From Flavobacterium anhuiense (GTDB taxonomy: Bacteria; Bacteroidota; Bacteroidia; Flavobacteriales; Flavobacteriaceae): a stretch of DNA of 64,000 bases. Shown here piece by piece: positions 34,159 to 43,687 of the stretch (position 1 is the stretch's first letter; the number at the start of each line of letters is the position of its first letter). The stretch lies in contig NZ_FMVC01000003.1 in the NCBI RefSeq assembly GCF_900101855.1, positions 102,261-166,260 on the forward strand, written 5' to 3'. The translations under genes were made by a program, and so were the position numbers. The notes beneath the pieces are model-generated. The model was not told the origin of the DNA, did not search any database, and was given only the letters and a program-made list of their open reading frames with translations.

Positions 34159-36075
34159 ATGAATACAGTTGCTGAACATATTGCAGATTTTTTAAAAGAA
34201 TACAAACCGTTTGATAACCTGACTTTCCAGGAATTATCAGATATTGCCACGAATATTCGTGTCATCAATTTAGAAAAGCATGCGGTATTATTTCAAAATA
34301 ACGATCCGCTTCATGAAAGTTTTTATGTTGTAGCTTCTGGTGTCATTAATCTTACGACTATTGCAGACGCCGAAGAAACCATTATAAATAAATGTCACGA
34401 AGGCGATATTTTTGGTTTACGTCCGTTTTTTGCAAAAAACAACTACATGATGACCGCTAAAGCACGTGAGGAAAGTATTATTTATGCTATTCCTATCGCC
34501 GTATTTAGACCATTTGTAGCCAATAATTCTGATGTATTGAACTTTCTTTTGGAGAGTTTTGCTGTAAATTCACGTCACACCAAAGACAGCGTGGGTTCTA
34601 ACGGCAAGCTAATTTCTGATAGCGATTACATTGATCAGCAGACAGAAATGCAATATATTCAGTCACTTAACTATAATAATTCGCCTCTAACAACTCAGGC
34701 CACATCTATAATTAAGGATGTTGCACTTTTAATGACTGATTCTATGGTAGATAATATCATAATCTGCGGCGAGAAAAATCATCCAATTGGAATTGTCACC
34801 AATGCTGATTTGTCTTCAAAAATTGCAACTGGACGCTATCCTATTACTGAAACCATTGACAAGATTATGTCTTCTCCGGTTGTTACGGTTTTAGAAAATG
34901 TGTCTTTGGCTGAAGCGCAATTGTTAATGCTGAAACATAATGTAACTCACTTATGCGTTACTAAAGACGGTACAAGCAAATCTGTTGTAAAAGGAATTAT
35001 TTCCGAACACGATCTTATTGTTGCTCAAGCTAGTAACCCAGGTGTATTAATTAAAGAAATTAAGCGTTCTCAACTTCCAAAAGACTTAAAACAAATACGC
35101 GATCGTCTATCAGATTTGATTCAGAATTCGATTCAAAAAAATATCCCAATCTCACATGTTAGCAATATAGCAAGCGAGATTAACTTAGCTATCATTAAAA
35201 GGGCGGTCGAATTATCAATTTTAGACTTAGGCTCCCCTCCTGCACGTTTTGCATGGTTAAGTATTGGTAGTCAAGGGCGTAAAGAACAATTATTGCTTAC
35301 AGATCAGGATAGCATTTTAATTTTTGAGGACGTTACTCCAGAGAAATACAGAGAGGTAAAAGATTATTTCTTGAGACTGGCTAAACGCGCTACTTCTATA
35401 CTAGAAAAAGTGGGCTATGATTATTGTCCAAATGGGCACATGGCTAGCAACATGCTTTGGTGTAAATCATTGAGTGACTGGACTAAACAATACAATAGCT
35501 GGATGAATACTCCAGGTGAAAATAGTAATGATTTGAGCAGTATTTTCTTTGATTATGAAATTGTTTTTGGAGAACCAAAAATTGAAGAAGCAATAGAAAG
35601 CGTAATTTTTAAAAATGCAGTAAATAATACTTTGTTCTTCGACTTTTTAGGAAATGATGCCTTAAAGAAAAATTCTCCTTTGAGTTTCTTCAAGAAATTT
35701 ATAACGGAAGAAGATGGACCACATAAAGATAAATTTGATATCAAGACAAGAGCTTTGATGCCGCTAATTGATGGTGCACGTTTATTAATATTAAATGCCA
35801 ACATAAAAGGAATTCAAAATACGTATCTAAGATTCAAACAATTAGCAATTACAGATTCTAAAAATGCCGAAATATACTTAAGCTGTGCGGAAGCATTCTT
35901 GACACTTTCCAAATTTAGAACTGTTGAAGGATTAAAAAATGACGACTCTGGCCAATATATTAATTTAAGAGAAATGTCAAAATCTGACAAAGAGAAATTA
36001 AAAAATGCATTGTCCCCAATGAAAGACCTGGAGGAACTGATTAAGAGTAAATTTCAATTGACACAATTCTCATAA
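34159..36075 (+). CDS. cNMP-binding/CBS/DUF294 nucleotidyltransferase-like regulator
   Basis: The 638-residue cytoplasmic protein has four domains. A cNMP-binding beta roll lies at about 20-130 and a CBS pair at about 165-290 (MTDSMVDNIIICGEKNHPIGIVTNADL and IMSSPVVTVLENVSLAEAQLLMLKHNVTHLCV). A DUF294 nucleotidyltransferase-like domain follows (SIGSQGRKEQLLLTDQDSILIFED, the GS and DQD motifs), then a DUF294 C-terminal helical domain. The layout is like GlnD-type signalling proteins. In many bacteria such genes lie beside acetate-uptake and acs genes. Here the next gene is DnaQ-like and acs is 1.3 kb away. A role in controlling acetate activation is likely but not shown. Confidence 0.85.
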   Translation: MNTVAEHIADFLKEYKPFDNLTFQELSDIATNIRVINLEKHAVLFQNNDPLHESFYVVASGVINLTTIADAEETIINKCHEGDIFGLRPFFAKNNYMMTAKAREESIIYAIPIAVFRPFVANNSDVLNFLLESFAVNSRHTKDSVGSNGKLISDSDYIDQQTEMQYIQSLNYNNSPLTTQATSIIKDVALLMTDSMVDNIIICGEKNHPIGIVTNADLSSKIATGRYPITETIDKIMSSPVVTVLENVSLAEAQLLMLKHNVTHLCVTKDGTSKSVVKGIISEHDLIVAQASNPGVLIKEIKRSQLPKDLKQIRDRLSDLIQNSIQKNIPISHVSNIASEINLAIIKRAVELSILDLGSPPARFAWLSIGSQGRKEQLLLTDQDSILIFEDVTPEKYREVKDYFLRLAKRATSILEKVGYDYCPNGHMASNMLWCKSLSDWTKQYNSWMNTPGENSNDLSSIFFDYEIVFGEPKIEEAIESVIFKNAVNNTLFFDFLGNDALKKNSPLSFFKKFITEEDGPHKDKFDIKTRALMPLIDGARLLILNANIKGIQNTYLRFKQLAITDSKNAEIYLSCAEAFLTLSKFRTVEGLKNDDSGQYINLREMSKSDKEKLKNALSPMKDLEELIKSKFQLTQFS

Positions 36076-36078
36076 AAC

Positions 36079-36675
36079 ATGCTAGACTGGCTAAAAAATA
36101 TCAATAAAGACTATCCAGATTTCTGGAAAGATTATTTAACTAAATTCGAAACTAAACCTAATAAGTTTGTTGTATTGTCAACTGAAACTTCTGGCTTAAA
36201 TCCGGATAAAGATGTTATATTATCACTTGGAGCCTTTTCAGTTATTGATAACAGCATTGTTATTAAAGAAAATTTTGAAACCGTTTTATTACAATATAAA
36301 TACCTTCAAGACAATGGGCTTTCAAATGAATTTATCATTGAAAGCAAAATGATGAAAATGCCTGAACCTGATGCACTTGAAGCTTTTGTGAATTTTATAG
36401 GAAATTCTATTCTGGTTGGACATCATATCAATTTTGATATCGAAATGTTGAATGCATCTTTGGAACGTTTAAACTGTGGAAGACTAAAAAATGAGGCTTT
36501 AGATGTAGATGTAATGTACAGAAAATTGACTGATATAAATGACAAGCAATTTTCTCTTGATGATTTATGCGGAATTTATAAAATCCCAAAAAGCGACAGA
36601 AATTCTTCTTCTGAAGATGCTTATAGGATTGGACTTCTATTCTTGAAATTAAAATCTAGATTGGGAATTAAATAA
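36079..36675 (+). CDS. DnaQ-like 3'-5' exonuclease fold with altered active site
   Basis: The gene starts 3 nt after the preceding stop, so the two are surely co-transcribed. The 198-residue protein has an RNase-H-like exonuclease fold: ExoI region FVVLSTETSGL, ExoII VGHHINFDIEML, ExoIII SDRNSSSEDAYRIGLLFLKL. In DEDDh enzymes the five catalytic residues are Asp, Glu, Asp, His, Asp. Here position 1 is S34, then E36, D120, N175 (in place of His) and D180. Two of five catalytic residues are replaced. Relatives next to DUF294 proteins keep the usual set. This one may be inactive and have a structural or regulatory role. Confidence 0.83.
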   Translation: MLDWLKNINKDYPDFWKDYLTKFETKPNKFVVLSTETSGLNPDKDVILSLGAFSVIDNSIVIKENFETVLLQYKYLQDNGLSNEFIIESKMMKMPEPDALEAFVNFIGNSILVGHHINFDIEMLNASLERLNCGRLKNEALDVDVMYRKLTDINDKQFSLDDLCGIYKIPKSDRNSSSEDAYRIGLLFLKLKSRLGIK

Positions 36676-36704
36676 ATTAAAAATAATCAATTCTGTATGA
36701 TCTA

Positions 36705-36740
36705 AAAATGCCTCTTAAATTTTTAAGAGGCATTTTGTTT
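36705..36740 (+). terminator. Terminator after the DnaQ-like gene
   Basis: AAAATGCCTCTTAAA (36705-36719) pairs perfectly with its complement at 36722-36736, followed by T residues. Confidence 0.8.
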
Positions 36741-36867
36741 ATTTAAGCTTTAACACAAAATTATAAGCTCATATATTTTTCAAATTAAGTAAAACAGTAA
36801 TTTTATATCAAATTATATTTCCAAAAAACAAACAAAAACACAGTCTATTTTTTAATTAAAAAAATCT

Positions 36868-37260
36868 ATGAAAAAGCTTTTATTTATGTTGCCATTGCTG
36901 TTTTTTGTTTCAGCAATTTTTGCCCAAAATCAAGACCCTTCTTCTAAACGAATTTTAGGAAACTGGTATTCTAAAACAAACCTAAGTATCAAATGGACTT
37001 TTACGCAAGACGGGCGAGTTTACAATTATAACCAAGACAGAATGGCTGTAATGTATAAATATACCATTTCACATAGTTGCCAAAATTTTACGGATGATAC
37101 AGAAGAATTTATAACTTTAATGGACAAAGATGGTAATCAATTCTGTTTTAAAATAAATGGAATAAATGAAAACAAAAATGGAATTCTGTCGCTCACTAAT
37201 TTAAGCAACATGCAGCAACTTATTTTTGTAAACGATGCAAATTCAAAAGTTGCTCAATAA
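36868..37260 (+). CDS. Secreted small protein, unknown
   Basis: The 130-residue protein has a signal peptide (MKKLLFMLPLLFFVSAIFAQ) and a lipocalin-like first strand (RILGNWYSKTNLSIKWTFTQDGRVYNY). No domain is firmly recognised. It converges on acs across a shared hairpin. Confidence 0.65.
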   Translation: MKKLLFMLPLLFFVSAIFAQNQDPSSKRILGNWYSKTNLSIKWTFTQDGRVYNYNQDRMAVMYKYTISHSCQNFTDDTEEFITLMDKDGNQFCFKINGINENKNGILSLTNLSNMQQLIFVNDANSKVAQ

Positions 37261-37282
37261 TATATTTTTAAAAATTCTTTTA

Positions 37283-37318
37283 AAAAAAAACGCCTCTAAA
37301 TTAAGAGGCGTTTTTTTT
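37283..37318. terminator. Bidirectional terminator between the secreted-protein gene and acs
   Basis: An A8-CGCCTCT stem pairs with AGAGGCG-T8 around a 6-nt loop. Confidence 0.85.
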
Positions 37319-37332
37319 GTTTATGTTTCAAA

Positions 37333-39243
37333 TTAAGAAATTCTTTCTTTCATAATTTCTTCAACTACTTCTGGATTTAGTAAAGTCGTTGTATCTCCAA
37401 AATTAGAAAAATCTCCTTCTGCTATTTTACGCAGTATTCTACGCATAATTTTTCCTGAACGAGTTTTTGGCAAACCAGAAACGAATTGAATCTTGTCTAA
37501 TTTAGCGATTGGCCCAATGTGATCTGCAATATATTGATTAATCTCCTTAGCCAGATTTTCTTTGTTTCTAACTTCTCCTGTTTCTTTCAGAATTACAAAA
37601 CCATATAAAGCATTTCCTTTAATATCGTGAGGGAATCCAACAATAGCAGATTCTGCAACAGCTGGATGTTCGTTGATTGCATCTTCAATTGGCGCAGTTC
37701 CTAAGTTATGTCCAGAAACAATTACTACATCATCTACTCTACCGGTGATTCTGTAATAACCCACTTCATCTCTTAATGCTCCGTCTCCTGTAAAATATTT
37801 TCCAGGGAAAGCAGAGAAATAAGTTTCTTTGTAACGATCGTGATTACCCCAAATAGTTCTGGCAATTCCTGGCCACGGGAATTTAATACACAAACTTCCA
37901 ACTACTTGATTTCCTTCAATTTCATTGCGTTTTTCATCCATCAAAACTGGCTGAATTCCAGGTAATGGTAAAGTTGCATAAGTTGGTTTTGTTGGTGTTA
38001 CAAAAGCAATCGGCGATATCATGATTCCTCCTGTTTCTGTCTGCCACCAAGTATCTACAACTGGACATCTCTTATCTCCAACGTGGTCATTAAACCAGTG
38101 CCAAGCTTCTTCGTTGATTGGCTCTCCAACAGATCCAATAACTTTAAGTGATTTAAGAGGATATTTTTGAATATAATCTAAACTTTCTTTTGCCAACGAA
38201 CGGATTGCAGTTGGTGCAGTATAGAATTGTGTAATTTTATGTTTTTCGATAATATCCCAAAAACGGCTAAAATCTGGATAAGAAGGCACTCCTTCAAAAA
38301 TTACAGTTGTAGCGCCATTCAATAATGGTCCGTACAATATATAAGAGTGACCTGTAATCCATCCGATATCTGCAGTACACCAGAAAATGTCATTGTCTTC
38401 GTAATTGAAAACGTTTTTAAAAGTATACGCTGTATATACCATGTAACCTGCAGTAGTATGAACCATTCCTTTTGGTTTTCCTGTTGATCCTGAAGTATAT
38501 AAAATAAATAAAGGATCTTCGGCATCCATAATTTCAGCAACGCTATTATCCAAAGCTGCGTCTAATAATGGTTGCAACCAAATGTCACGGCCCTCTTTCA
38601 TTTTAACATCAGTATTAGTTCTTTTTGCAACTAAAACTTTTGTTACAGAAGGACAAGTTTCTAAAGCTTCATCAACAATTCCTTTAAGATCAATTGTTTT
38701 ATTTCCTCTATAACCTCCGTCAGATGTAATCACCATTTTACACTCGCAATCGTTGATTCTTGCAGAAACTGCAGAAGCAGAAAATCCAGCAAAAACTACT
38801 GAGTGAATTGCTCCAATTCTAGCACAAGCTAAAACAGCAACAGCCAATTCTGGAATCATTGGCAAATAAATGCAAACTCTGTCCCCTTTGCGAACACCTT
38901 GCTCGCGAAGAACGTTTGCCATTTTTGAAACTCTCTCGTATAATTCATTATACGATATATGTAAAGCCTCTTCAGAAGGATCGTTCGGTTCAAAAATAAT
39001 TGCCGTCTTCTCTCCTCTTTTGCTTAAATGTCTATCAATACAGTTTTTGGTAATGTTAACTTTAGCATCTGTAAACCATTTTACTTCAGCCTCAGCCATA
39101 TTAAAATCAACAACTTTTTCCCATTGCTGGTACCATGTGAAATTCTCCTCTGCTATTTTTCCCCAAAATTTTCTTGGCTCTCTTATTGACTTATTGTAAT
39201 GTTTAAAGTATTGTTCTAAATTTTCAATTTTGTAATAGCTCAT
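37333..39243 (-). CDS. acs: Acetyl-CoA synthetase
   Basis: The enzyme activates acetate with ATP and CoA to acetyl-CoA. The 636-residue ANL-family protein has the nucleotide motif YTSGSTGKPKGMVHTTAGYM, the DTWWQTETGG acetate-site motif, the hinge and C-terminal YRITGRVDDVVIVSGHNLG, and PKTRSGKIMRRILRK with the Lys that is acetylated by Pat in other bacteria. Length and order are typical of AcsA. It lies opposite the DUF294/DnaQ-like pair, which often accompanies acetate genes. Confidence 0.94.
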   Translation of the reverse strand: MSYYKIENLEQYFKHYNKSIREPRKFWGKIAEENFTWYQQWEKVVDFNMAEAEVKWFTDAKVNITKNCIDRHLSKRGEKTAIIFEPNDPSEEALHISYNELYERVSKMANVLREQGVRKGDRVCIYLPMIPELAVAVLACARIGAIHSVVFAGFSASAVSARINDCECKMVITSDGGYRGNKTIDLKGIVDEALETCPSVTKVLVAKRTNTDVKMKEGRDIWLQPLLDAALDNSVAEIMDAEDPLFILYTSGSTGKPKGMVHTTAGYMVYTAYTFKNVFNYEDNDIFWCTADIGWITGHSYILYGPLLNGATTVIFEGVPSYPDFSRFWDIIEKHKITQFYTAPTAIRSLAKESLDYIQKYPLKSLKVIGSVGEPINEEAWHWFNDHVGDKRCPVVDTWWQTETGGIMISPIAFVTPTKPTYATLPLPGIQPVLMDEKRNEIEGNQVVGSLCIKFPWPGIARTIWGNHDRYKETYFSAFPGKYFTGDGALRDEVGYYRITGRVDDVVIVSGHNLGTAPIEDAINEHPAVAESAIVGFPHDIKGNALYGFVILKETGEVRNKENLAKEINQYIADHIGPIAKLDKIQFVSGLPKTRSGKIMRRILRKIAEGDFSNFGDTTTLLNPEVVEEIMKERIS

Positions 39244-39398
39244 CGTTTGTTGAATTTTTTTATAAATGTATTAAATCTGAACGTATCCGTGAAATAATTT
39301 AATTCATAAATTTTATCAAAAAAAAACATTTATTTAATAAAATATGATAATTATCTGAAATTATTTTAAAACTTTATTTTTTATTATTACTTAAGGGC

Positions 39399-39434
39399 AA
39401 AAAAGGCATAATAAACAGATATTATGCCTTTTTT
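39399..39434 (-). terminator. Hairpin in the acs-ilvC gap, probable ilvC terminator
   Basis: AAAAAAGGCATAATA (39399-39413) pairs perfectly with TATTATGCCTTTTTT (39420-39434). Confidence 0.75.
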
Positions 39435-39581
39435 AATTTAACAAATTTCAATAACAATTAATTTTGTAAATGCGTTGCAAAATTTTTCTCTATTTTGAAA
39501 ATAGCAGCATCCTTATTAATTAAAACAGAAATTTCAACAAGTATATTTTTTTTCAAAATATACCCCATTTTAGGGATCCGC

Positions 39582-39617
39582 TTCACTTAACTTGCTTATT
39601 ATCTGAAGTTAAGTGAA
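39582..39617. repeat. 12-bp inverted repeat in the acs-ilvC gap
   Basis: TTCACTTAACTT (39582-39593) and AAGTTAAGTGAA (39606-39617) are separated by 12 nt. The gap of 490 bp between acs and ilvC has no gene. It holds this dyad, the terminator at 39399 and the hairpin at 39696. Confidence 0.6.
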
Positions 39618-39695
39618 TGCAATATGCATCTATATCTATTATCTTAATAAGTGCTTACTAATTCAAAATATTACAAATCATTGATACAGTGCAAA

Positions 39696-39720
39696 TTCCG
39701 CAGAATCGGATTCTGCGGAA
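39696..39720. terminator. GC-rich hairpin directly after ilvC
   Basis: TTCCGCAGAATC (39696-39707) and GATTCTGCGGAA (39709-39720) form a perfect 12-bp dyad 16 nt after the ilvC stop. It lacks a strong T tail, so it may protect the mRNA end rather than terminate. Confidence 0.6.
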
Positions 39721-39735
39721 ATTCCCAATTTTTTA

Positions 39736-41205
39736 TTATCCAATTTTTTTCATTGCTGTCATAGACTCTCTCAACCAAGCTCCTACTTCTTCGATAGGAT
39801 GCTGACGGATTGCTTTGTTTACAGCAATTAATACGGTATTGTCTACTCCGTTTGAAGTAGAAAATGGTTTACCTATAATATTAGTTTCAACTTTTTTCAT
39901 GAATTCAGTCAATAATGGCTTACACGCATGATCAAATAAGTAACATCCGTACTCAGCAGTGTCAGAAATTACACGGTTCATTTCGAATAATTTCTTTCTT
40001 GCAATTGTGTTTGCAATTAATGGCAATTCATGTAAAGACTCATAATAAGCAGATTCTTCGATGATTCCAGCCTCTGTCATTGTTTCGAAAGCTAATTCAA
40101 CACCAGCTTTTACCATTGCAATCATCAATACTCCATTATCAAAATATTCTTGCTCAGAGATTGGAGCTTCTTGTGGAGCTGTTTTTTCGAAGTTAGTTTC
40201 TCCTGTTGCAGCTCTCCATTTCAATAAGTTAACATCGTCATTTGCCCAGTCAATCATCATAGTTCTAGAGAATTCCCCAGAAATGATATCGTCTTGGTGT
40301 TTTTGGAATAACGGACGCATGATATCTTTCAATTCTTCAGCCAATTCGTAAGCTTCAATTTTTGAAGGATTGTTTAAACGATCCATCATATTTGTAATAC
40401 CACCGTGTTTCAAAGCTTCAGTGATAGTTTCCCATCCGTATTGGATTAATTTAGATGCATAAGCAGGATCGATTCCTTTTTCAACCATTTTATCAAAACA
40501 TAAAATAGATCCTGTTTGCAATAATCCGCAAAGAATTGTCTGCTCACCCATTAAGTCTGATTTTACTTCAGCCACGAAAGATGATCTTAAAACTCCAGCT
40601 CTGTGTCCTCCAGTTGCTACAGCATAAGCTTTTGCTTGATCTAAACCAAATCCGTTCGGATCGTTCTCTGGGTGAACAGCGATAAGAGTTGGAACTCCAA
40701 ATCCTCTTTTGTATTCTTCACGCACCTCAGAACCTGGACATTTAGGAGCACACATAATAACAGTGATGTCTTTACGAATCTGCATTCCTTCTTCCACAAT
40801 GTTAAATCCGTGAGAATAAGCCAAAGTAGAACCTTGTTTCATTAATGGCATAATAGCAGTTACCACAGCAGTGTGTTGCTTGTCTGGTGTAAGGTTGCAA
40901 ACTAGATCTGCAGTTGGAATCAATTCTTCGTAAGTTCCTACTTTGAAACCATTTTCAGTTGCATTTTTATAAGAAGCTCTTTTTTCTGCAATTGCATCTG
41001 CACGCAATGCGTAAGAAATGTCTAAACCAGAATCTCTCATGTTTAAACCTTGATTCAAACCTTGTGCTCCACAACCAACAATTACAACTTTTTTTCCAGC
41101 CAATGCTGCAATTCCGTCTGCAAATTCTGATTGCTCCATAAATTCGCAAACTCCTAATTGTTCTAATTGTAATCTAAGTGGTAATGTATTGAAATAATTT
41201 GCCAT
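39736..41205 (-). CDS. ilvC: Ketol-acid reductoisomerase, class II
   Basis: The enzyme isomerises and reduces acetolactate with NADPH on the valine and isoleucine pathway. The 489-residue chain is the long class II form, as in E. coli (491), with a duplicated C-terminal knotted domain. The Rossmann motif is [21 protein letters not shown], and the metal-ligand helix contains [15 protein letters not shown]. It is the last gene of the ilvD-B-N-C run. The gap to ilvN is 60 bp. Confidence 0.95.
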   Translation of the reverse strand: MANYFNTLPLRLQLEQLGVCEFMEQSEFADGIAALAGKKVVIVGCGAQGLNQGLNMRDSGLDISYALRADAIAEKRASYKNATENGFKVGTYEELIPTADLVCNLTPDKQHTAVVTAIMPLMKQGSTLAYSHGFNIVEEGMQIRKDITVIMCAPKCPGSEVREEYKRGFGVPTLIAVHPENDPNGFGLDQAKAYAVATGGHRAGVLRSSFVAEVKSDLMGEQTILCGLLQTGSILCFDKMVEKGIDPAYASKLIQYGWETITEALKHGGITNMMDRLNNPSKIEAYELAEELKDIMRPLFQKHQDDIISGEFSRTMMIDWANDDVNLLKWRAATGETNFEKTAPQEAPISEQEYFDNGVLMIAMVKAGVELAFETMTEAGIIEESAYYESLHELPLIANTIARKKLFEMNRVISDTAEYGCYLFDHACKPLLTEFMKKVETNIIGKPFSTSNGVDNTVLIAVNKAIRQHPIEEVGAWLRESMTAMKKIG

Positions 41206-41265
41206 TTTTGTTTTAATATTTAATGAAATGAAATTTAATATTGATTATATATAACTAAGATTTTA

Positions 41266-41787
41266 TTATTCAAAAGTTTCTAGCAATGAAGAAATTTCCA
41301 TTTTTTGCTTAGAAACTGATATTCTTCCCGAACGCACAAACTGCATAATTCCGTATGGTTTGAACTTTTGGTATAATTCCTCAATTTCAGAACGTCTTCC
41401 TGATTTTGAAATCACAAAGAAATCTCGAGAAACCGTTACAATCGTAGACTGGCTTTCTTTGATGATATTCTGAATTTGCTTCTCGTCAAACAACAAGCTT
41501 GAAGCAATTTTAAACAAGGCATTTTCTAAGAAAATTGTTTCTTCATCTGTATGATAAAATGCTTTTATAACTTCAATTTGTTTTTCGATTTGTCCAACAA
41601 TATTCTGAACCCATTTTTCTGTCGTATTTACAACAATGATAAATCTTGAAACATTCTCTATCTCTGATTCTGAAACATTTAGACTTAATATATTAATGTG
41701 ACGCTTTAAGAATATTCCAGATATTCTATTCAACAGTCCCACATTATTTTCTGAGTATACCGATATGGTAAATGTTTTATCTTCCAT
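41266..41787 (-). CDS. ilvN: Acetolactate synthase small (regulatory) subunit
   Basis: The 173-residue protein begins with an ACT domain (FTISVYSENNVGLLNRISGIFLKRHINILSLNVSESEIENVSRFIIVV) that usually binds valine and lowers IlvB activity. A C-terminal ALS_ss_C region follows. It lies between ilvB and ilvC. The copy of the CCCGATAGCTATCGGG palindrome at 41809 fills the gap to ilvB. Confidence 0.92.
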   Translation of the reverse strand: MEDKTFTISVYSENNVGLLNRISGIFLKRHINILSLNVSESEIENVSRFIIVVNTTEKWVQNIVGQIEKQIEVIKAFYHTDEETIFLENALFKIASSLLFDEKQIQNIIKESQSTIVTVSRDFFVISKSGRRSEIEELYQKFKPYGIMQFVRSGRISVSKQKMEISSLLETFE

Positions 41788-41808
41788 GATGTTTTTTTAG
41801 TTTTATTT

Positions 41809-41826
41809 TCCCGATAGCTATCGGGA
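41809..41826. repeat. Dispersed palindrome TCCCGATAGCTATCGGGA, copy 2
   Basis: This is a perfect 18-bp palindrome between ilvB and ilvN, identical to the copy at 53195. Confidence 0.9.
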
Positions 41827-41838
41827 TTGAAACTTTTC

Positions 41839-43527
41839 TTAACTTAATCTAATTTCTGATACACAAGCTCCTGTTGGAATCATTGGGAAAACGTTGTTTT
41901 CTTTTTCAACTACAACTTCTAAGAAATATGAATCTTTTGACGCCAGCATCTCAGCGACTGCAGCATCTAAATCTTCACGCTGTGTAACTTTTTTAGATTT
42001 GATATGATATCCTTCAGCAATGGCAATGAAATTTGGATTGATCATTTTTGTTGAAGCATATCTGTTATCAAAGAATAATTCTTGCCACTGGCGAACCATT
42101 CCTAAGAATTCGTTGTTTAAAACCACAATTTTTACTGGAACTTCTGTTTGAAAAATTGTTCCTAGTTCCTGAATTGTCATCTGGAAACCTCCATCACCAA
42201 TAATAGCTACTACTTCGCGATCTGGTTTTCCCATTTTTGCTCCAATCGCAGCAGGCAATGCGAATCCCATTGTTCCTAAACCGCCAGAAGTAATATTACT
42301 TTTTGTTGAATTGAATTTAGCGTAACGACAAGCAAACATTTGGTGCTGACCAACGTCTGAAACGATAATGGCGTCTCCTTTTGAATGTTTGTTGATCATT
42401 TCGATTGTTTCTCCCATCGAAATTCCTTTACCGTTTGTTGGATTTAATTCTTCTTTTATTACAGAATCATATTCAACTTTACTTAATTCTTTAAACTCAT
42501 TGTGCCATAAATCATGAGATTTTGCATCTAATAATGGCAATAAAGCAGCCAAAGATTCTTTAACATCTCCTAAAACAGCAATATCCGTCTTAACGTTTTT
42601 ATCAATCTCAGCAGGATCAATTTCGAAGTGAATTACTTTTGCTTGTTTTGCATAAGTGCTTAATTTACCTGTAACACGGTCGTCAAAACGCATTCCGAAA
42701 GCAATTAAAACATCACATTCGTTTGTTAGCAAATTTGGCGCATAATTTCCGTGCATTCCAAGCATACCAACGTTCAAAGGATGATCTGTTGGTAAAGCTG
42801 ACAATCCTAAGATTGTCCAAGCTGCTGGAATTCCAGATTTTTCAACCACTGCTTTAAACTCAGCTTCTGCCTGACCTAAAATAATCCCTTGACCAAAAAC
42901 AATAAGCGGTTTTTTTGCACTATTAATTAAAGCAGCAGCTTCAGCAACTTTGTCTAAATTTAATTTTGGAACAGGAACATAACTTCTAATTCCTGTGCAT
43001 TTTTCATAACTAAATTCGAACTCATCAAATTGAGCATTTTTAGTAATATCAACCAAAACTGGCCCTGGGCGTCCAGAACGAGCAATGTAAAATGCTTTTG
43101 CAATAATTTCAGGAATTTGAGAAGCTTCGGTTACTTGGAAATTCCATTTTGTAACCGGAGTTGAAATTCCGATAATATCGGTTTCCTGAAATGCATCAGA
43201 TCCCAATAAATGTCTTCCAACTTGCCCCGTAATACACACTAAAGGAGTTGAATCGATTTGAGCATCTGCGATACCAGTTACTAAATTTGTAGCTCCTGGT
43301 CCAGAAGTAGCAATGGCCACCCCTACTTTTCCTGTAGCCCTTGCATAACCTTGAGCTGCATGCGTTGCACCTTGTTCATGACGCACTAAAACGTGGTGTA
43401 ACTGATCTTGAAATTTATATAATTCGTCGTAAACTGGCATTATAGCTCCACCTGGATAACCATAAATTAAATCTACTCCTTCTGCTAATAAACATCTTAT
43501 AACGGCTTCTGCCCCTGATATTTTCAT
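41839..43527 (-). CDS. ilvB: Acetolactate synthase large (catalytic) subunit
   Basis: The ThDP enzyme condenses pyruvate with pyruvate or 2-oxobutyrate. I choose the ATG at 43527 (MKISGAEAVIRCLLAEG, 562 residues), because a start further left would use TTG. Motifs include YGYPGGAIMPVYDELY, the catalytic Glu in VRHEQGATHAAQGYARATG, and the ThDP site GDGGFQMTIQELGT...NNEFLGMVRQWQ. It follows ilvD with a 160-bp gap. Confidence 0.94.
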   Translation of the reverse strand: MKISGAEAVIRCLLAEGVDLIYGYPGGAIMPVYDELYKFQDQLHHVLVRHEQGATHAAQGYARATGKVGVAIATSGPGATNLVTGIADAQIDSTPLVCITGQVGRHLLGSDAFQETDIIGISTPVTKWNFQVTEASQIPEIIAKAFYIARSGRPGPVLVDITKNAQFDEFEFSYEKCTGIRSYVPVPKLNLDKVAEAAALINSAKKPLIVFGQGIILGQAEAEFKAVVEKSGIPAAWTILGLSALPTDHPLNVGMLGMHGNYAPNLLTNECDVLIAFGMRFDDRVTGKLSTYAKQAKVIHFEIDPAEIDKNVKTDIAVLGDVKESLAALLPLLDAKSHDLWHNEFKELSKVEYDSVIKEELNPTNGKGISMGETIEMINKHSKGDAIIVSDVGQHQMFACRYAKFNSTKSNITSGGLGTMGFALPAAIGAKMGKPDREVVAIIGDGGFQMTIQELGTIFQTEVPVKIVVLNNEFLGMVRQWQELFFDNRYASTKMINPNFIAIAEGYHIKSKKVTQREDLDAAVAEMLASKDSYFLEVVVEKENNVFPMIPTGACVSEIRLS

Positions 43528-43687
43528 AGTATATTTTTTTTCCAATGTCAAATTTCAATTTCAAAATTCAATGGCAGTATCAAAAGTCAATTTCATCTTT
43601 AACTTTAAGTTTATTTTTGAAATTTTTAATTTTTATTGCTATTGCTTTTTGTTATTGTAATTGATATTGATTTTTGATTTTTTATAA

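Noticed and set aside
38870..39199. A + strand open frame inside acs
   Set aside because: It is antisense to a well-supported acs gene and has no family match or start signals.
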